Origin: Neoroseomonas lacus
Lineage (GTDB): Bacteria; Pseudomonadota; Alphaproteobacteria; Acetobacterales; Acetobacteraceae
Assembly (NCBI RefSeq): GCF_014644535.1
Contig: NZ_BMKW01000001.1
Coordinates: 124,001-188,000 of the forward strand
DNA: 64,000 bases
Reading direction: 5' to 3'
Shown: one piece after another, positions 32,584-40,384 of the stretch
Layout: each line of letters starts with the position of its first letter
Position numbering within the stretch: the first letter of the stretch is position 1
Made by a program: the position numbers and the translations under genes
Notes under the pieces: generated by a model
Seen by the model: only the letters and a program-made list of their open reading frames with translations
The model's database searches: none
What the model was told of the DNA's origin: nothing

Positions 32584-32967
32584 ATGGCAAGCACAGACGA
32601 AAAAGTAAGGTACTCACCTGAAAGTAAGGTGGACCGCAGCGGTGCGCCCTATACGCCGCAGACGGCGGCGGCGGATGTCGAGGCGACGCTGCTCATCCTC
32701 GAAGGACGGTGGAAGCTGCTGATCCTGTTCCACCTGTTCGACGGGTCGCTGCGGCGCTTTTCCGACCTGGAGCGTGCCATTCCGGCGGTGTCGCAGAAGA
32801 TGCTGATCCAGCAATTGCGCCAGTTGGAGACGGACGGCGTGGTGCGGCGTGTCGTGCACCACCAGGTGCCGCCAAAGGTCGAGTATGGCCTGACCGACTG
32901 GGGCCGGGCGCTGTGCCCGGCGCTCGATGCGATCCTGGTCTGGGCGGCGAAACGCGAGGGCGGGTAG
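32584..32967 (+). CDS. HxlR-family transcriptional regulator
   Basis: 127-residue MarR-like winged-helix regulator. The HxlR core is visible as LILEGRWKLLILFHLFDGSLRRFSDLERAIPAVSQKMLIQQLRQLETDGVVRR with the wing VPPKVEYGLTDWGR. The N-terminal cysteine used for thiol sensing by many members is missing; the only cysteine is near the C-terminus (ALCPALD). It diverges from the NTF2/SDR operon with 53 bases between starts. The first 15 codons contain a direct repeat that may be its own operator, so a start at GTG 32629 is a possible alternative. Confidence 0.87.
   Translation: MASTDEKVRYSPESKVDRSGAPYTPQTAAADVEATLLILEGRWKLLILFHLFDGSLRRFSDLERAIPAVSQKMLIQQLRQLETDGVVRRVVHHQVPPKVEYGLTDWGRALCPALDAILVWAAKREGG
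32602..32630 (+). promoter_or_regulatory. Direct repeat at the HxlR gene start
   Basis: AAAGTAAGGT occurs twice (32602-32611 and 32621-32630), 19 bases apart. The first copy runs into AGGT-ACTC-ACCT, a small inverted repeat. It falls within the first codons of the HxlR gene as called. The period and the AGTA core resemble HxlR-type sites, so it may be an autoregulatory operator. Confidence 0.35.
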
Positions 32968-32988
32968 AGTCGGCGCTCCCTCAGCCGG

Positions 32989-33888
32989 TCAATCGCCGCG
33001 TTTCACGGCTTCGGTCGCCTTGACCAGCGTGTGCAGCACGCGGTTCGCCGGGGTGGGGATGCCCAGTTCGGCACCACGGCGGATGACGAAGCCATTGAGG
33101 TGGTCGATCTCGGTCGGCTTGCCCATGGCGAGGTCCTGCGCTGTGGAGGAGCGCTGTCCGGGCATGCTGGCGGCCAGGCCGAGCACCGAGGGGAGGATCT
33201 CCGGCGAGACGGTCACGCCGGAGGCAGTCGCCACGGCGACGCATTCGGCGACGACATCGGTCATCACTTCGGCGACGCCGCCCATCGCCAGCAGCCGGCC
33301 ATAGGGGAGCTGCGTCAGCGCCGAGAGCGCGTTGTAGGCGCAGTTGACGATCAGCTTGGCCCAGAGCGCATCGATCGCTGTGGCGGAGACGGTGGTCGGG
33401 ATGCCGGCGGCGGCGAAGTGCTGGACGATCTCGCTGTCGTGGGGATTCGGACCCATCACCAGGTCGCCGCGGCCGTGGTGGCGCACATGCCCTGGCCCGG
33501 CCATGGCGGTGGCGACGTAGACGGCGACGGGCACCACTGTCCCACCGATGACGGCGCGCAGGCGGTCCGGGTTGTCCACGCCGTTCTGCAGGCAGAGGAT
33601 CGTCACATCGGGGCGCAGATACGGCAGCATGGCGCGGCCGACCGCTTCGGTATCGCCGGACTTCACGCTGAACAGCACGACATCGGCGCCGGCGACGCCG
33701 CTCACCTCGGTGGTGGCGGCCATCGGGACGGTGAATTGCTCCTGGCCGATATCCAGCAGGAGCCCGCGTTGCGTCACGGCATCGACATGCTGCGGCCGGC
33801 CGATCAGCGTGACCGGCAGGCCCGAGCGGGCGAGCAGGCCGCCGTAGTAGCAACCGATGGCTCCGGCACCCATGACCGCAACTTTCAT
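32989..33888 (-). CDS. Ketopantoate reductase (ApbA/PanE) family oxidoreductase
   Basis: 299-residue NADP-dependent reductase. GAGAIGCYYGGLLARSG is the dinucleotide loop, SVKSGDTEAV and LQNGVDNPD form the cofactor site, AKLIVNCAYNALSALTQ carries the catalytic lysine, and IDHLNGFVIRRGAELGIPTP is the C-terminal signature. It may make pantoate for coenzyme A, but genomes of this kind carry several homologues used in catabolic roles. It is convergent with the HxlR gene, 21 bases apart. It follows a second homologue upstream by 120 bases. panB and panC are not in the window. Confidence 0.82.
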   Translation of the reverse strand: MKVAVMGAGAIGCYYGGLLARSGLPVTLIGRPQHVDAVTQRGLLLDIGQEQFTVPMAATTEVSGVAGADVVLFSVKSGDTEAVGRAMLPYLRPDVTILCLQNGVDNPDRLRAVIGGTVVPVAVYVATAMAGPGHVRHHGRGDLVMGPNPHDSEIVQHFAAAGIPTTVSATAIDALWAKLIVNCAYNALSALTQLPYGRLLAMGGVAEVMTDVVAECVAVATASGVTVSPEILPSVLGLAASMPGQRSSTAQDLAMGKPTEIDHLNGFVIRRGAELGIPTPANRVLHTLVKATEAVKRGD

Positions 33889-34008
33889 GATCTGACCCTC
33901 ATCTCATCCTGGCGTCGCGGGTCACGGTGCCAGCCCACGCGGCGCTTGTCCCCATCCCGCCGGTCCCGATCCGGTGAAGCCGCTGCCCCCGGAGGCGCGC
34001 CGGTCCAA

Positions 34009-35076
34009 TCAGTTGAGCCGCAGATTGCGGATCAGGTCGGGCGAGGCGGACAGTTCGCCACGCTCAACGCGCTTGACGATCTCGGTCAGCGCGGCGTTGG
34101 CCGGGGCGGCGATGCCGACTTCCGCGCCACGCGCGACGACGAAGCCGTTGAGGTATTCGATCTCGGTGCGGCGGCCCTTCATCATATCCTGGCCCATCGA
34201 GGCGCGATGGGCGCCGCCGCCGGGCTTCTGCGTATCGGCGAGGCGTTGCGCGTCGTAGGCCTTGCGGGCGGCGTCATCGCCCTCCCCGGCTTTCGCGATG
34301 ATCTCGGCGTCGAGATGGAGGATTTCCTCGAGGTCGTAACCGAGGGCTTGGCCGACACGGATCGCCTCGCTGCCGAGCCGAGCGGCGAAGCCGCGGATGG
34401 CGTCGTCTGCCGTGGCTTCCTTGGCAAGCAGGCCGGTGGCGGCGGCGATGCCGTTGCCCATCACGTTGGCCACCAGCTTCGACCAGCGCTCGCCCCATAG
34501 ATTGGTCGTGGTGAGCGCCGAATCGGAGAGCGCGACCAGCGAGGTAATGTACTCGGCGCGCGGGGAGACGCGGCCATGCGGTTCGCCGACGCGATAGACG
34601 GTGTGCGAGGCGCCCGACTTGCCGGCGGCGCGCTTCACCAGGGCGGGGGCGGAGAGTTCCACGGTGATCAGCGAGGCGATGGCACCGAGCACACGACCCC
34701 AGCCGACGATGCCGGCGATCACTTCCTCATTGATGCAGTTCTGCAGCGAGACGATGTAGCCACCGGGCGAGAGGTACTGCGCGATCATCGTCGTGGCCCA
34801 GGCGGTGTCGTAGGACTTCATGCAGACGAAGGCGATGTCGACCGGCTTCTGCTTGGCGAAGGATTGCAGCTCGGTGAGGTGGATCGCCTGCACCGGCACG
34901 GTGAAGGGCGGCACATCCTTCAGATGCTCGATGGTCAGGCCGCGCGAGCGCATCGCCTCGACGTGTTCGGGCCAGGGGTCGATGAAGGTCACGTCGTGGC
35001 CCGCCTGGGCCATGTAGGACCCCGCATAGGCGCCGACCGCGCCGGCCCCCACGATGGCGATGCGTGGCTTTTCCAT
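34009..35076 (-). CDS. Ketopantoate reductase-like oxidoreductase, long form
   Basis: 355-residue ApbA/PanE-family protein with GAGAVGAYAGSYMAQAG, VCMKSYDTAWAT, LQNCINEE, WSKLVANVMGNGIAAATG and IEYLNGFVVARGAEVGIAAP. It carries about 55 more residues than PanE, mostly an insert in the C-terminal helical domain (KAGEGDDAARKAYDAQRLAD region), so a substrate other than ketopantoate is likely. It is 15 bases downstream of a Gfo/Idh/MocA gene and probably shares its transcript. With the 32989-33888 gene it is a divergent paralogue pair. Confidence 0.8.
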   Translation of the reverse strand: MEKPRIAIVGAGAVGAYAGSYMAQAGHDVTFIDPWPEHVEAMRSRGLTIEHLKDVPPFTVPVQAIHLTELQSFAKQKPVDIAFVCMKSYDTAWATTMIAQYLSPGGYIVSLQNCINEEVIAGIVGWGRVLGAIASLITVELSAPALVKRAAGKSGASHTVYRVGEPHGRVSPRAEYITSLVALSDSALTTTNLWGERWSKLVANVMGNGIAAATGLLAKEATADDAIRGFAARLGSEAIRVGQALGYDLEEILHLDAEIIAKAGEGDDAARKAYDAQRLADTQKPGGGAHRASMGQDMMKGRRTEIEYLNGFVVARGAEVGIAAPANAALTEIVKRVERGELSASPDLIRNLRLN

Positions 35077-35091
35077 TCGTAGCGTTTCCTC

Positions 35092-36045
35092 TTACGCGCC
35101 GCCGATCGCGGCCTCCACGGCGAGCGCCACCTTCAGTGCGCGCCGTCCGGCCGCACCGTCCACCACAACCGGCGCGCCGTCCAGACAGGCCCCGACGAAG
35201 GCGGCCTGCTCGGCTTCCAGGCTGTCATGGTCGGTCCAGGTGGCGCGGTCGATGCCCGAGCCCGGCATGGTGGCGACGGGCTCGGCGCCGCCTCGGCGGA
35301 GGATGGCGAGCGAACGATCGAGGAAATTCACGCTCATCTCGCCCTCGGTGCCGAGCACGCGCAGGCGGCGTTCCATCGCCAGCGAGACGCGCGAGGCGGT
35401 AATGACCGCGGCACGGCCGCCGGGGAAGCGCAGCCGGGCGACAGCGAAGTCGGGGCGGTCGGAGGCGACGGTAGCACCGACCGCCTCGACGGCGTCGGGG
35501 TCCTCGCCGGCGAGGGTCAACACCAAGTCGATGTCGTGGATCATCAGGTCGAGCACCACTGACACATCGAGGCTGCGCGGGCGGAAGGGGGCGACGCGGA
35601 CGGCGTCCCAGGACAGGGCGCGGCCGCCGGCGGGGGCTTCCACCACGGCGCGGAAGGCGGCGGAGAAGCGTTCGATGTGGCCGACCTGCAGGACGCGGCG
35701 GGCGGTGGCGGCGGCGGCGATCAGCGCATCGGCCTGGGCGAGCGTGGCGCCGATCGGCTTTTCGATGAAGACGTGCTTGCCGGCGGCGAGGGCGGCCATG
35801 GCGAGGTCGTGATGGAAGCGCGTGGGCGCGGCGATGATCACCGCGTCGGCGGCGGCGATCGCCGACACGGGGGGCAGCGCCTCGGTGCCGGCCTCGGCGG
35901 CGACCGTGGCGGCGCGGGCGGCGTCGGCATCCGCCAGGCCGAGAAGCCGGATGCGAGGGTTGGCGGCGGCCTTCAGCGCATGGAAGCGGCCGAAATGACC
36001 GACGCCGAGAATGGCAAGGGCGAGTCGCGTGTCGCTGGCGTTCAT
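35092..36045 (-). CDS. Gfo/Idh/MocA-family oxidoreductase
   Basis: 317-residue NAD(P)-dependent oxidoreductase. The Rossmann loop GVGHFGRFHALK is near residue 14, the conserved EKPIGA lysine motif near 94, HIERFSAAFRAV follows, and the active-site stretch LDLMIHDIDLVLTL carries the catalytic histidine and aspartate. Members oxidise sugars, inositols or UDP-sugars. It is probably the first gene of a transcript with the ketopantoate-reductase-like gene. The substrate is not predictable. Confidence 0.85.
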   Translation of the reverse strand: MNASDTRLALAILGVGHFGRFHALKAAANPRIRLLGLADADAARAATVAAEAGTEALPPVSAIAAADAVIIAAPTRFHHDLAMAALAAGKHVFIEKPIGATLAQADALIAAAATARRVLQVGHIERFSAAFRAVVEAPAGGRALSWDAVRVAPFRPRSLDVSVVLDLMIHDIDLVLTLAGEDPDAVEAVGATVASDRPDFAVARLRFPGGRAAVITASRVSLAMERRLRVLGTEGEMSVNFLDRSLAILRRGGAEPVATMPGSGIDRATWTDHDSLEAEQAAFVGACLDGAPVVVDGAAGRRALKVALAVEAAIGGA

Positions 36046-36074
36046 GGGCGCGGTTTAGGGCATTTTTCGCACGG

Positions 36075-36101
36075 CGGCACCGGCCCGCCGCGCCGGTGCC
36101 G
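36075..36101 (-). terminator. GC-rich hairpin after tag
   Basis: CGGCACCGG and CCGGTGCCG are perfect 9-base arms around a 9-base loop in the gap between the tag stop (36148) and the Gfo/Idh/MocA start (36045). It lacks a T-run. It probably separates the tag/YciI/TetR transcript from the next one. Confidence 0.45.
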
Positions 36102-36147
36102 GGATGTGGATGGCGCGAGGCGGTTCCGCGCCTGGGAGCGCCGACCG

Positions 36148-36750
36148 CTACCGGGCGGTGGGCGGCTGGAAGACGGCCCTGGCGTGGGCCACCTCGGCAT
36201 GGATGGCGCAGCCCGGGTCGTGGTCGTTGACCAGTCCCATCGCCTGCATGAAGGCATAGACCGTGGTCGGGCCGACGAAGCGCCAGCCGCGCTTCTTGAG
36301 GTCCTTTGACAGGGCGACGGATTCCGGCGAGGTCGCGCGAAAGCCCGGCACCGCCTGGCCCTCGTAGCGCCAGAAATACGCGGCGAGCGTGCCGGTTTCG
36401 GCAAGCAGTTCGCGCGCCCGCTGGGCGTTGTTGATGGCAGCCTCGATCTTGCCGCGGTGGCGGATGATGCCGGCATCGGCGAGCAGGCGGGCGACATCAG
36501 CCTCGGTGAAGGCGGCGACGCGGTCGATGTCGAAACCGTGGAAGGCGGCGCGGAAGTTCTCGCGCTTGGTCAGGATGGTTCGCCAGCTCAGGCCGGACTG
36601 GAACCCTTCCAGGCAGATCTTCTCGAACAGGCGGCGGTCGTCGGTGACGGGGAAGCCCCATTCGGTGTCGTGATAGGCGACATAGTCGGGGAAGGCGGCA
36701 CACCAGCGGCAGCGCGGGCGGCCATCGGGGGCGGTGAACAGCTTGTCCAT
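36148..36750 (-). CDS. tag: DNA-3-methyladenine glycosylase I
   Basis: 200-residue TAG enzyme that cuts 3-methyladenine from alkylated DNA. The zinc-binding N-terminus RCRWCAAFPDYVAYHDTEWG has the cysteine and histidine ligands. DDRRLFEKICLEGFQSGLSW is the family core with base-pocket residues, FVGPTTVYAFMQAMGLVNDH is the C-terminal signature, and the last ligands are in HDPGC. Normal length. It is three bases behind a YciI gene and probably co-transcribed with it and a TetR regulator. Confidence 0.94.
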   Translation of the reverse strand: MDKLFTAPDGRPRCRWCAAFPDYVAYHDTEWGFPVTDDRRLFEKICLEGFQSGLSWRTILTKRENFRAAFHGFDIDRVAAFTEADVARLLADAGIIRHRGKIEAAINNAQRARELLAETGTLAAYFWRYEGQAVPGFRATSPESVALSKDLKKRGWRFVGPTTVYAFMQAMGLVNDHDPGCAIHAEVAHARAVFQPPTAR

Positions 36751-36753
36751 GAG

Positions 36754-37035
36754 TCAAGCCGCCAGATGGGCGAGGCGCGGTTCGGTGCGGGCGGGAGTGA
36801 TCTCGACGATCTCCGGGCGGACGACGTCGGCGGCGACGAAGGGGTCGGCGGCGAGGCGGGCCTCGATCTCAGGGCGGGTCGCGCCATGGGCGAGGATGGC
36901 GCCGCCCAGCCCCGGCGGCAGGCTGCCGGCGAGGTGGAAGACGCCGGCCTCGAAGCCCTCGCGCAGCCAAGAGTTGTGGGCCTCCATCAGGCGGGGGGCC
37001 TCGGCCTTGTTGGTGGAAAAGCGCAGCAGGATCAT
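36754..37035 (-). CDS. YciI-family protein
   Basis: 93-residue dimeric ferredoxin-fold protein of the YciI/YCII family, with MEAHNSWLREGFEAGVF, GLGGAILAHG and ADPFVAADVVRPEIVEI. Members are putative small-molecule dehydrochlorinases or hydrolases with a conserved His-Asp pair. The ATG at 37035 gives an ATGA overlap with the TetR gene; ATG at 37041 (two residues longer) is the alternative. Coupling to the regulator and to tag suggests a stress-response unit. Confidence 0.8.
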   Translation of the reverse strand: MILLRFSTNKAEAPRLMEAHNSWLREGFEAGVFHLAGSLPPGLGGAILAHGATRPEIEARLAADPFVAADVVRPEIVEITPARTEPRLAHLAA

Positions 37036-37607
37036 GAACATGGCGGGATCTCCCGGGTCAGCCAGGCCTCCATCAGGGCGACTTCCGCGCGGATGAAGCC
37101 TTCGTCGTGAAAGGCATTGGCCAGAGCGGCGACGCCCTGGCTGCGGGCCAACAGGTGCAGGGCCAACGCGTCGGCCTCACCTGCCCGGTCGGCTTCGGTG
37201 AATTGGCGGGCGAGCCAGTCGCGGAACAGGGTGTAGAGGCGCACGGCATCCGGTTGGGCGGGGTGGCCGAGCTTGGCCAGTTCCTGGCACAGCGTGCCGA
37301 CCGGGCAGCCATGGCGCATGATGGGCTCGCGGTTCGCCACCAGCATCCCGATGAAGCACCGGATGCGGCCGGCCGGGTCAGCGGCCTGCGCCTGCCAGCC
37401 GGCCAGCAGCTCGGCGGTGCGGGCTAGGCGGCGGTCGATCACGGCGGCCAGGATCTCGTCCTTCGTCCTGAAATGGTAATAGAAATTGCCGCGCGAGATG
37501 CCGACCGCCCGCGCGATGTCGGAGAAGGCGGTGTGGTCGAAGCCCTTTTCGTAGAACAGGGCGTCAGCGGCCTCGATGATGTGGTCGCGGGTCTGCCCGG
37601 CGGGCAT
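37032..37607 (-). CDS. TetR-family transcriptional regulator
   Basis: 191-residue repressor. The DNA-binding domain is at about 6-53, with the recognition region FDHTAFSDIARAVGISRGNFYYHF. The C-terminal ligand domain has cysteines in GCPVGTLCQELAKLGHP, as in AcuR/YxaF-like members. The ATG at 37607 has AGGAA upstream; the 17 extra codons above it contain the candidate operator and are not coding. It overlaps the YciI gene and diverges from secDF, and probably represses its own operon. Confidence 0.9.
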   Translation of the reverse strand: MPAGQTRDHIIEAADALFYEKGFDHTAFSDIARAVGISRGNFYYHFRTKDEILAAVIDRRLARTAELLAGWQAQAADPAGRIRCFIGMLVANREPIMRHGCPVGTLCQELAKLGHPAQPDAVRLYTLFRDWLARQFTEADRAGEADALALHLLARSQGVAALANAFHDEGFIRAEVALMEAWLTREIPPCS

Positions 37608-37642
37608 GGCGGGTTCCTGGGGCGAACGTCCTAATGGGCATG

Positions 37643-37658
37643 TAGGACGGTCGTCCAA
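37643..37658. promoter_or_regulatory. Candidate TetR operator
   Basis: TAGGACGGTCGTCCAA has perfect GGACG/CGTCC arms around GT and lies 36 bases before the TetR gene ATG. Size and symmetry are those of TetR-family sites, and a half-site GTCCTA occurs just downstream. It could overlap the tetR promoter and give autoregulation. Confidence 0.55.
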
Positions 37659-37788
37659 TCCGCGTCAAGCATCGCCGCCTGCGTAAGCCCTTGCGCAATC
37701 GCGCCGCCTCCGCGATGACGGCGCGGCTTGCGCCATCCCGCCGGCGGGGTTGCATGACCTGCACCCCCTGGCCATTGTCCGGCGCCTG

Positions 37789-37804
37789 AAAAACCGGGGT
37801 TTTT
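37789..37804 (+). repeat. Hairpin with T-run at the secDF ribosome site
   Basis: AAAAACC-GG-GGTTTTT is a perfect inverted repeat ending 7 bases before the secDF ATG at 37812. It holds the only G-rich stretch that could serve as a ribosome site, so the fold would hide it. It looks like an A/T-flanked terminator stem but sits where an initiation-control hairpin would be expected. Confidence 0.5.
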
Positions 37805-37811
37805 GTTACCC

Positions 37812-40373
37812 ATGCTTCATTTCGCGCGCTGGAAGACCGTCACCATCCTGGCGGTCTGCCTCATCGGGACGCTGATCGCCATGGTGAACCTGGCGCCGCG
37901 CTCGGCCTTCCCGAGCTGGTTCCCGGCCCGCCAGGTCAGCCTCGGACTCGATCTGCGGGGTGGGTCGTACCTGCTGCTGGAGGTCGACCTCAACACCGTG
38001 GTGCGCGAGCGGCTCGAGAGCATGATCGACGGCGCGCGCACGCGCCTGCGCACGGGCAATATCCGCTACGTGAACCTCGCCGCCGATGCGGCGAACCGGC
38101 GGATGGGGCTGCGCGTGCTCGATGCCGCACAGGTGCCCGCGGCGGTCGCCGCGCTGCGCGAGCTGGCCAATCCGGTCACCATGTCGACCGGGCAGAACGT
38201 GCCCGATATCGACGTGACCAGCGAGCCGGACGGGCAGATCTGGGCGACGCTGACCGAGGCCGGGCTGCGCGCCAAGGCATCCAGCGCGGTCGAGCAATCC
38301 ATCGAGATCGTCCGCCGCCGCATCGATGAGACGGGCGTCGCGGAAGCACTGATCGCCCGCCAGGGGCAGTCGCGCATCCTGGTGACGCTGCCGGGCGTCG
38401 AGGACCCCAACCGGATCAAGGAACTGCTGGGCCGCACGGCGCGCATGACCTTCCACTTGGTAGATGAGAATGCGGCGCTGGCCAGCACCCCACCGCCGGG
38501 GGTGATGTTCCTGCCTGGCGAGCGGCCGGGCGAACGCTTCGCCGTGCGGCGGCGCGTCGAGGTGGATGGCGCCAACCTGACCAACGCCCGCGCCGGGCAG
38601 GACAGCCGCAACGGCGAATGGGTGGTGAATTTCCAGTTCGATTCGGTCGGCACGCGGCGCTTCGCGCAGATAACGCGCGAGAATGTCGGCCGCCCCTTCG
38701 CCGTGGTGCTGGACGACAAGGTGATCACCGCGCCGGTGATCCGCGAGCCGATCACCGGCGGCCAGGGGCAGATCAGTGGGTCGTTCAACGCGCAATCGGC
38801 CAATGAGCTTTCGGTGCTGCTGCGCGCGGGCGCCCTGCCCGCCCCGCTCACCGTGGTCGAGGAACGCACCGTCGGGCCGGAACTCGGGGCGGATGCGATC
38901 CGTGCCGGCATGATCGCGTTGGCGGCCGGGACGGCCTTCGTCTTCCTGTATATGGGGCTCGCCTACGGGTTGTTCGGCTGGCTGGCCAACATCGCGCTGG
39001 TGTTCAACATCATCCTGATGATGGCGGGGCTATCGCTGCTGGAGGCGACGCTGACCTTGCCGGGCATCGCCGGCATCGTGCTCACGCTGGGCACCGCGCT
39101 CGACGCCAATATCCTGATCAACGAGCGGATACGCGAAGAGATCAAGAACGGACGAACGCCGATCAATGCGCTGGAGGCCGGCTATACCAAGGCGTCCGGC
39201 ACCATCATGGACTCCAACCTCACCAACCTGATCGCCATGGCCTGTCTGTATGGCTTCGGCTCAGGGCCGGTGAAGGGTTTCGCCGTGACCGTCGCGATCG
39301 GCACCGTGGTGCAGATGTGGACGGCGACGGTGCTGACCCGGCTGATGGTGTCCTGGTGGTATCGCCGCACGCGGCCGAAGGAACTGCCGGTGATCGAACG
39401 GCCGGGGCTGACGCTGATGCAGCGGCTGGCGCGGCCGCTGTTCCGCATCGTGCCGGATGACACGCGCATCCGCTTCATGCGCGGGGCGCGGATCGGGCTG
39501 CTGACCTCGGCGGTGCTGTCGACCGCCTCGGTGGCGCTGGCCTTCTATCCGGGGCTGGAGAAGGGCATCGACTTCAAGGGCGGGTTGGAGATGGAAGTCC
39601 GCACGCCCGGGCCCGGTGACATCGGCGCGTTGCGCTCGGCGGTAAGCGGGCTGAATCTCGGCGATGCCACCATCCTGCAGTTCGGCGACCATTCGACCTA
39701 CGCCATCCGGCTGCCGGCGCAGGGCGACGAGGGCGCGGTGCAGAATGCGGTGAATGCCGTGCGCGGCGCGTTGGAGAACGTCGCCGCCGGCACGCGCATC
39801 CTGCGCGTCGAGGCGGTGGGCAATCGCGTCTCGGATGAGTTGTTCCTCGGCGGCATGCTGGCGCTCGGCCTCTCCTTCCTGGCCATGCTCGCCTACATCT
39901 GGATCCGCTTCGAATGGGAATTCGCCATTGCCGGCGTTGTCACGCTCATGCTGGACACCACGAAGGTGATCGGCGTGATGGTGGTGACCGGGATCGAGTT
40001 CAACCTGACCACCGTCGCGGCGATCCTGACCATCATCGGCTTCAACGCCAACGACAAGGTCGTGGTGTTCGACCGCATGCGCGAGAATTTGCGTAAGTTC
40101 AAGACGATGCCGCTCGAGCAATTGGTGGACCTGTCGATCAACGAGACGCTGAACCGCACGCTCGGGACGTCGATGACGCTGTTGCTCTCGGCGGTGCCGC
40201 TGGCGCTGTTCGGCGGCGAGACGCTGTCGGGCTTCGGCTGGCTGATGATCGCGGGCATTGTGATCGGGACGTCGTCCTCGACCTTCATCGCGGCGCCGAT
40301 CGTACTGTTCACCGGTCGGACCCGGCTGCGCAAGGACGAGCCGCCGGCGGGCCCGAAGCCAGCGAAGGGCTGA
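37812..40373 (+). CDS. secDF: SecD-SecF fusion, protein translocase accessory subunit
   Basis: 853 residues combining both halves of the proton-driven Sec accessory complex in one chain. The SecD half opens with an N-terminal helix and LGLDLRGGSYLLLEVD, then the large P1 periplasmic domain, GTALDANILINERIREE and its six-helix bundle. The SecF half starts near residue 550 with GIDFKGGLEMEVRTPGPG and has IGFNANDKVVVFDRMRENLR and the NETLNRTLGTSMTLLL signature. SecD and SecF are usually separate in Proteobacteria. yajC, the usual upstream partner, is absent, and a TetR gene diverges. The ATG at 37812 was preferred over a TTG at 37803. Confidence 0.93.
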   Translation: MLHFARWKTVTILAVCLIGTLIAMVNLAPRSAFPSWFPARQVSLGLDLRGGSYLLLEVDLNTVVRERLESMIDGARTRLRTGNIRYVNLAADAANRRMGLRVLDAAQVPAAVAALRELANPVTMSTGQNVPDIDVTSEPDGQIWATLTEAGLRAKASSAVEQSIEIVRRRIDETGVAEALIARQGQSRILVTLPGVEDPNRIKELLGRTARMTFHLVDENAALASTPPPGVMFLPGERPGERFAVRRRVEVDGANLTNARAGQDSRNGEWVVNFQFDSVGTRRFAQITRENVGRPFAVVLDDKVITAPVIREPITGGQGQISGSFNAQSANELSVLLRAGALPAPLTVVEERTVGPELGADAIRAGMIALAAGTAFVFLYMGLAYGLFGWLANIALVFNIILMMAGLSLLEATLTLPGIAGIVLTLGTALDANILINERIREEIKNGRTPINALEAGYTKASGTIMDSNLTNLIAMACLYGFGSGPVKGFAVTVAIGTVVQMWTATVLTRLMVSWWYRRTRPKELPVIERPGLTLMQRLARPLFRIVPDDTRIRFMRGARIGLLTSAVLSTASVALAFYPGLEKGIDFKGGLEMEVRTPGPGDIGALRSAVSGLNLGDATILQFGDHSTYAIRLPAQGDEGAVQNAVNAVRGALENVAAGTRILRVEAVGNRVSDELFLGGMLALGLSFLAMLAYIWIRFEWEFAIAGVVTLMLDTTKVIGVMVVTGIEFNLTTVAAILTIIGFNANDKVVVFDRMRENLRKFKTMPLEQLVDLSINETLNRTLGTSMTLLLSAVPLALFGGETLSGFGWLMIAGIVIGTSSSTFIAAPIVLFTGRTRLRKDEPPAGPKPAKG

Positions 40374-40384
40374 ACGACGCCGGG

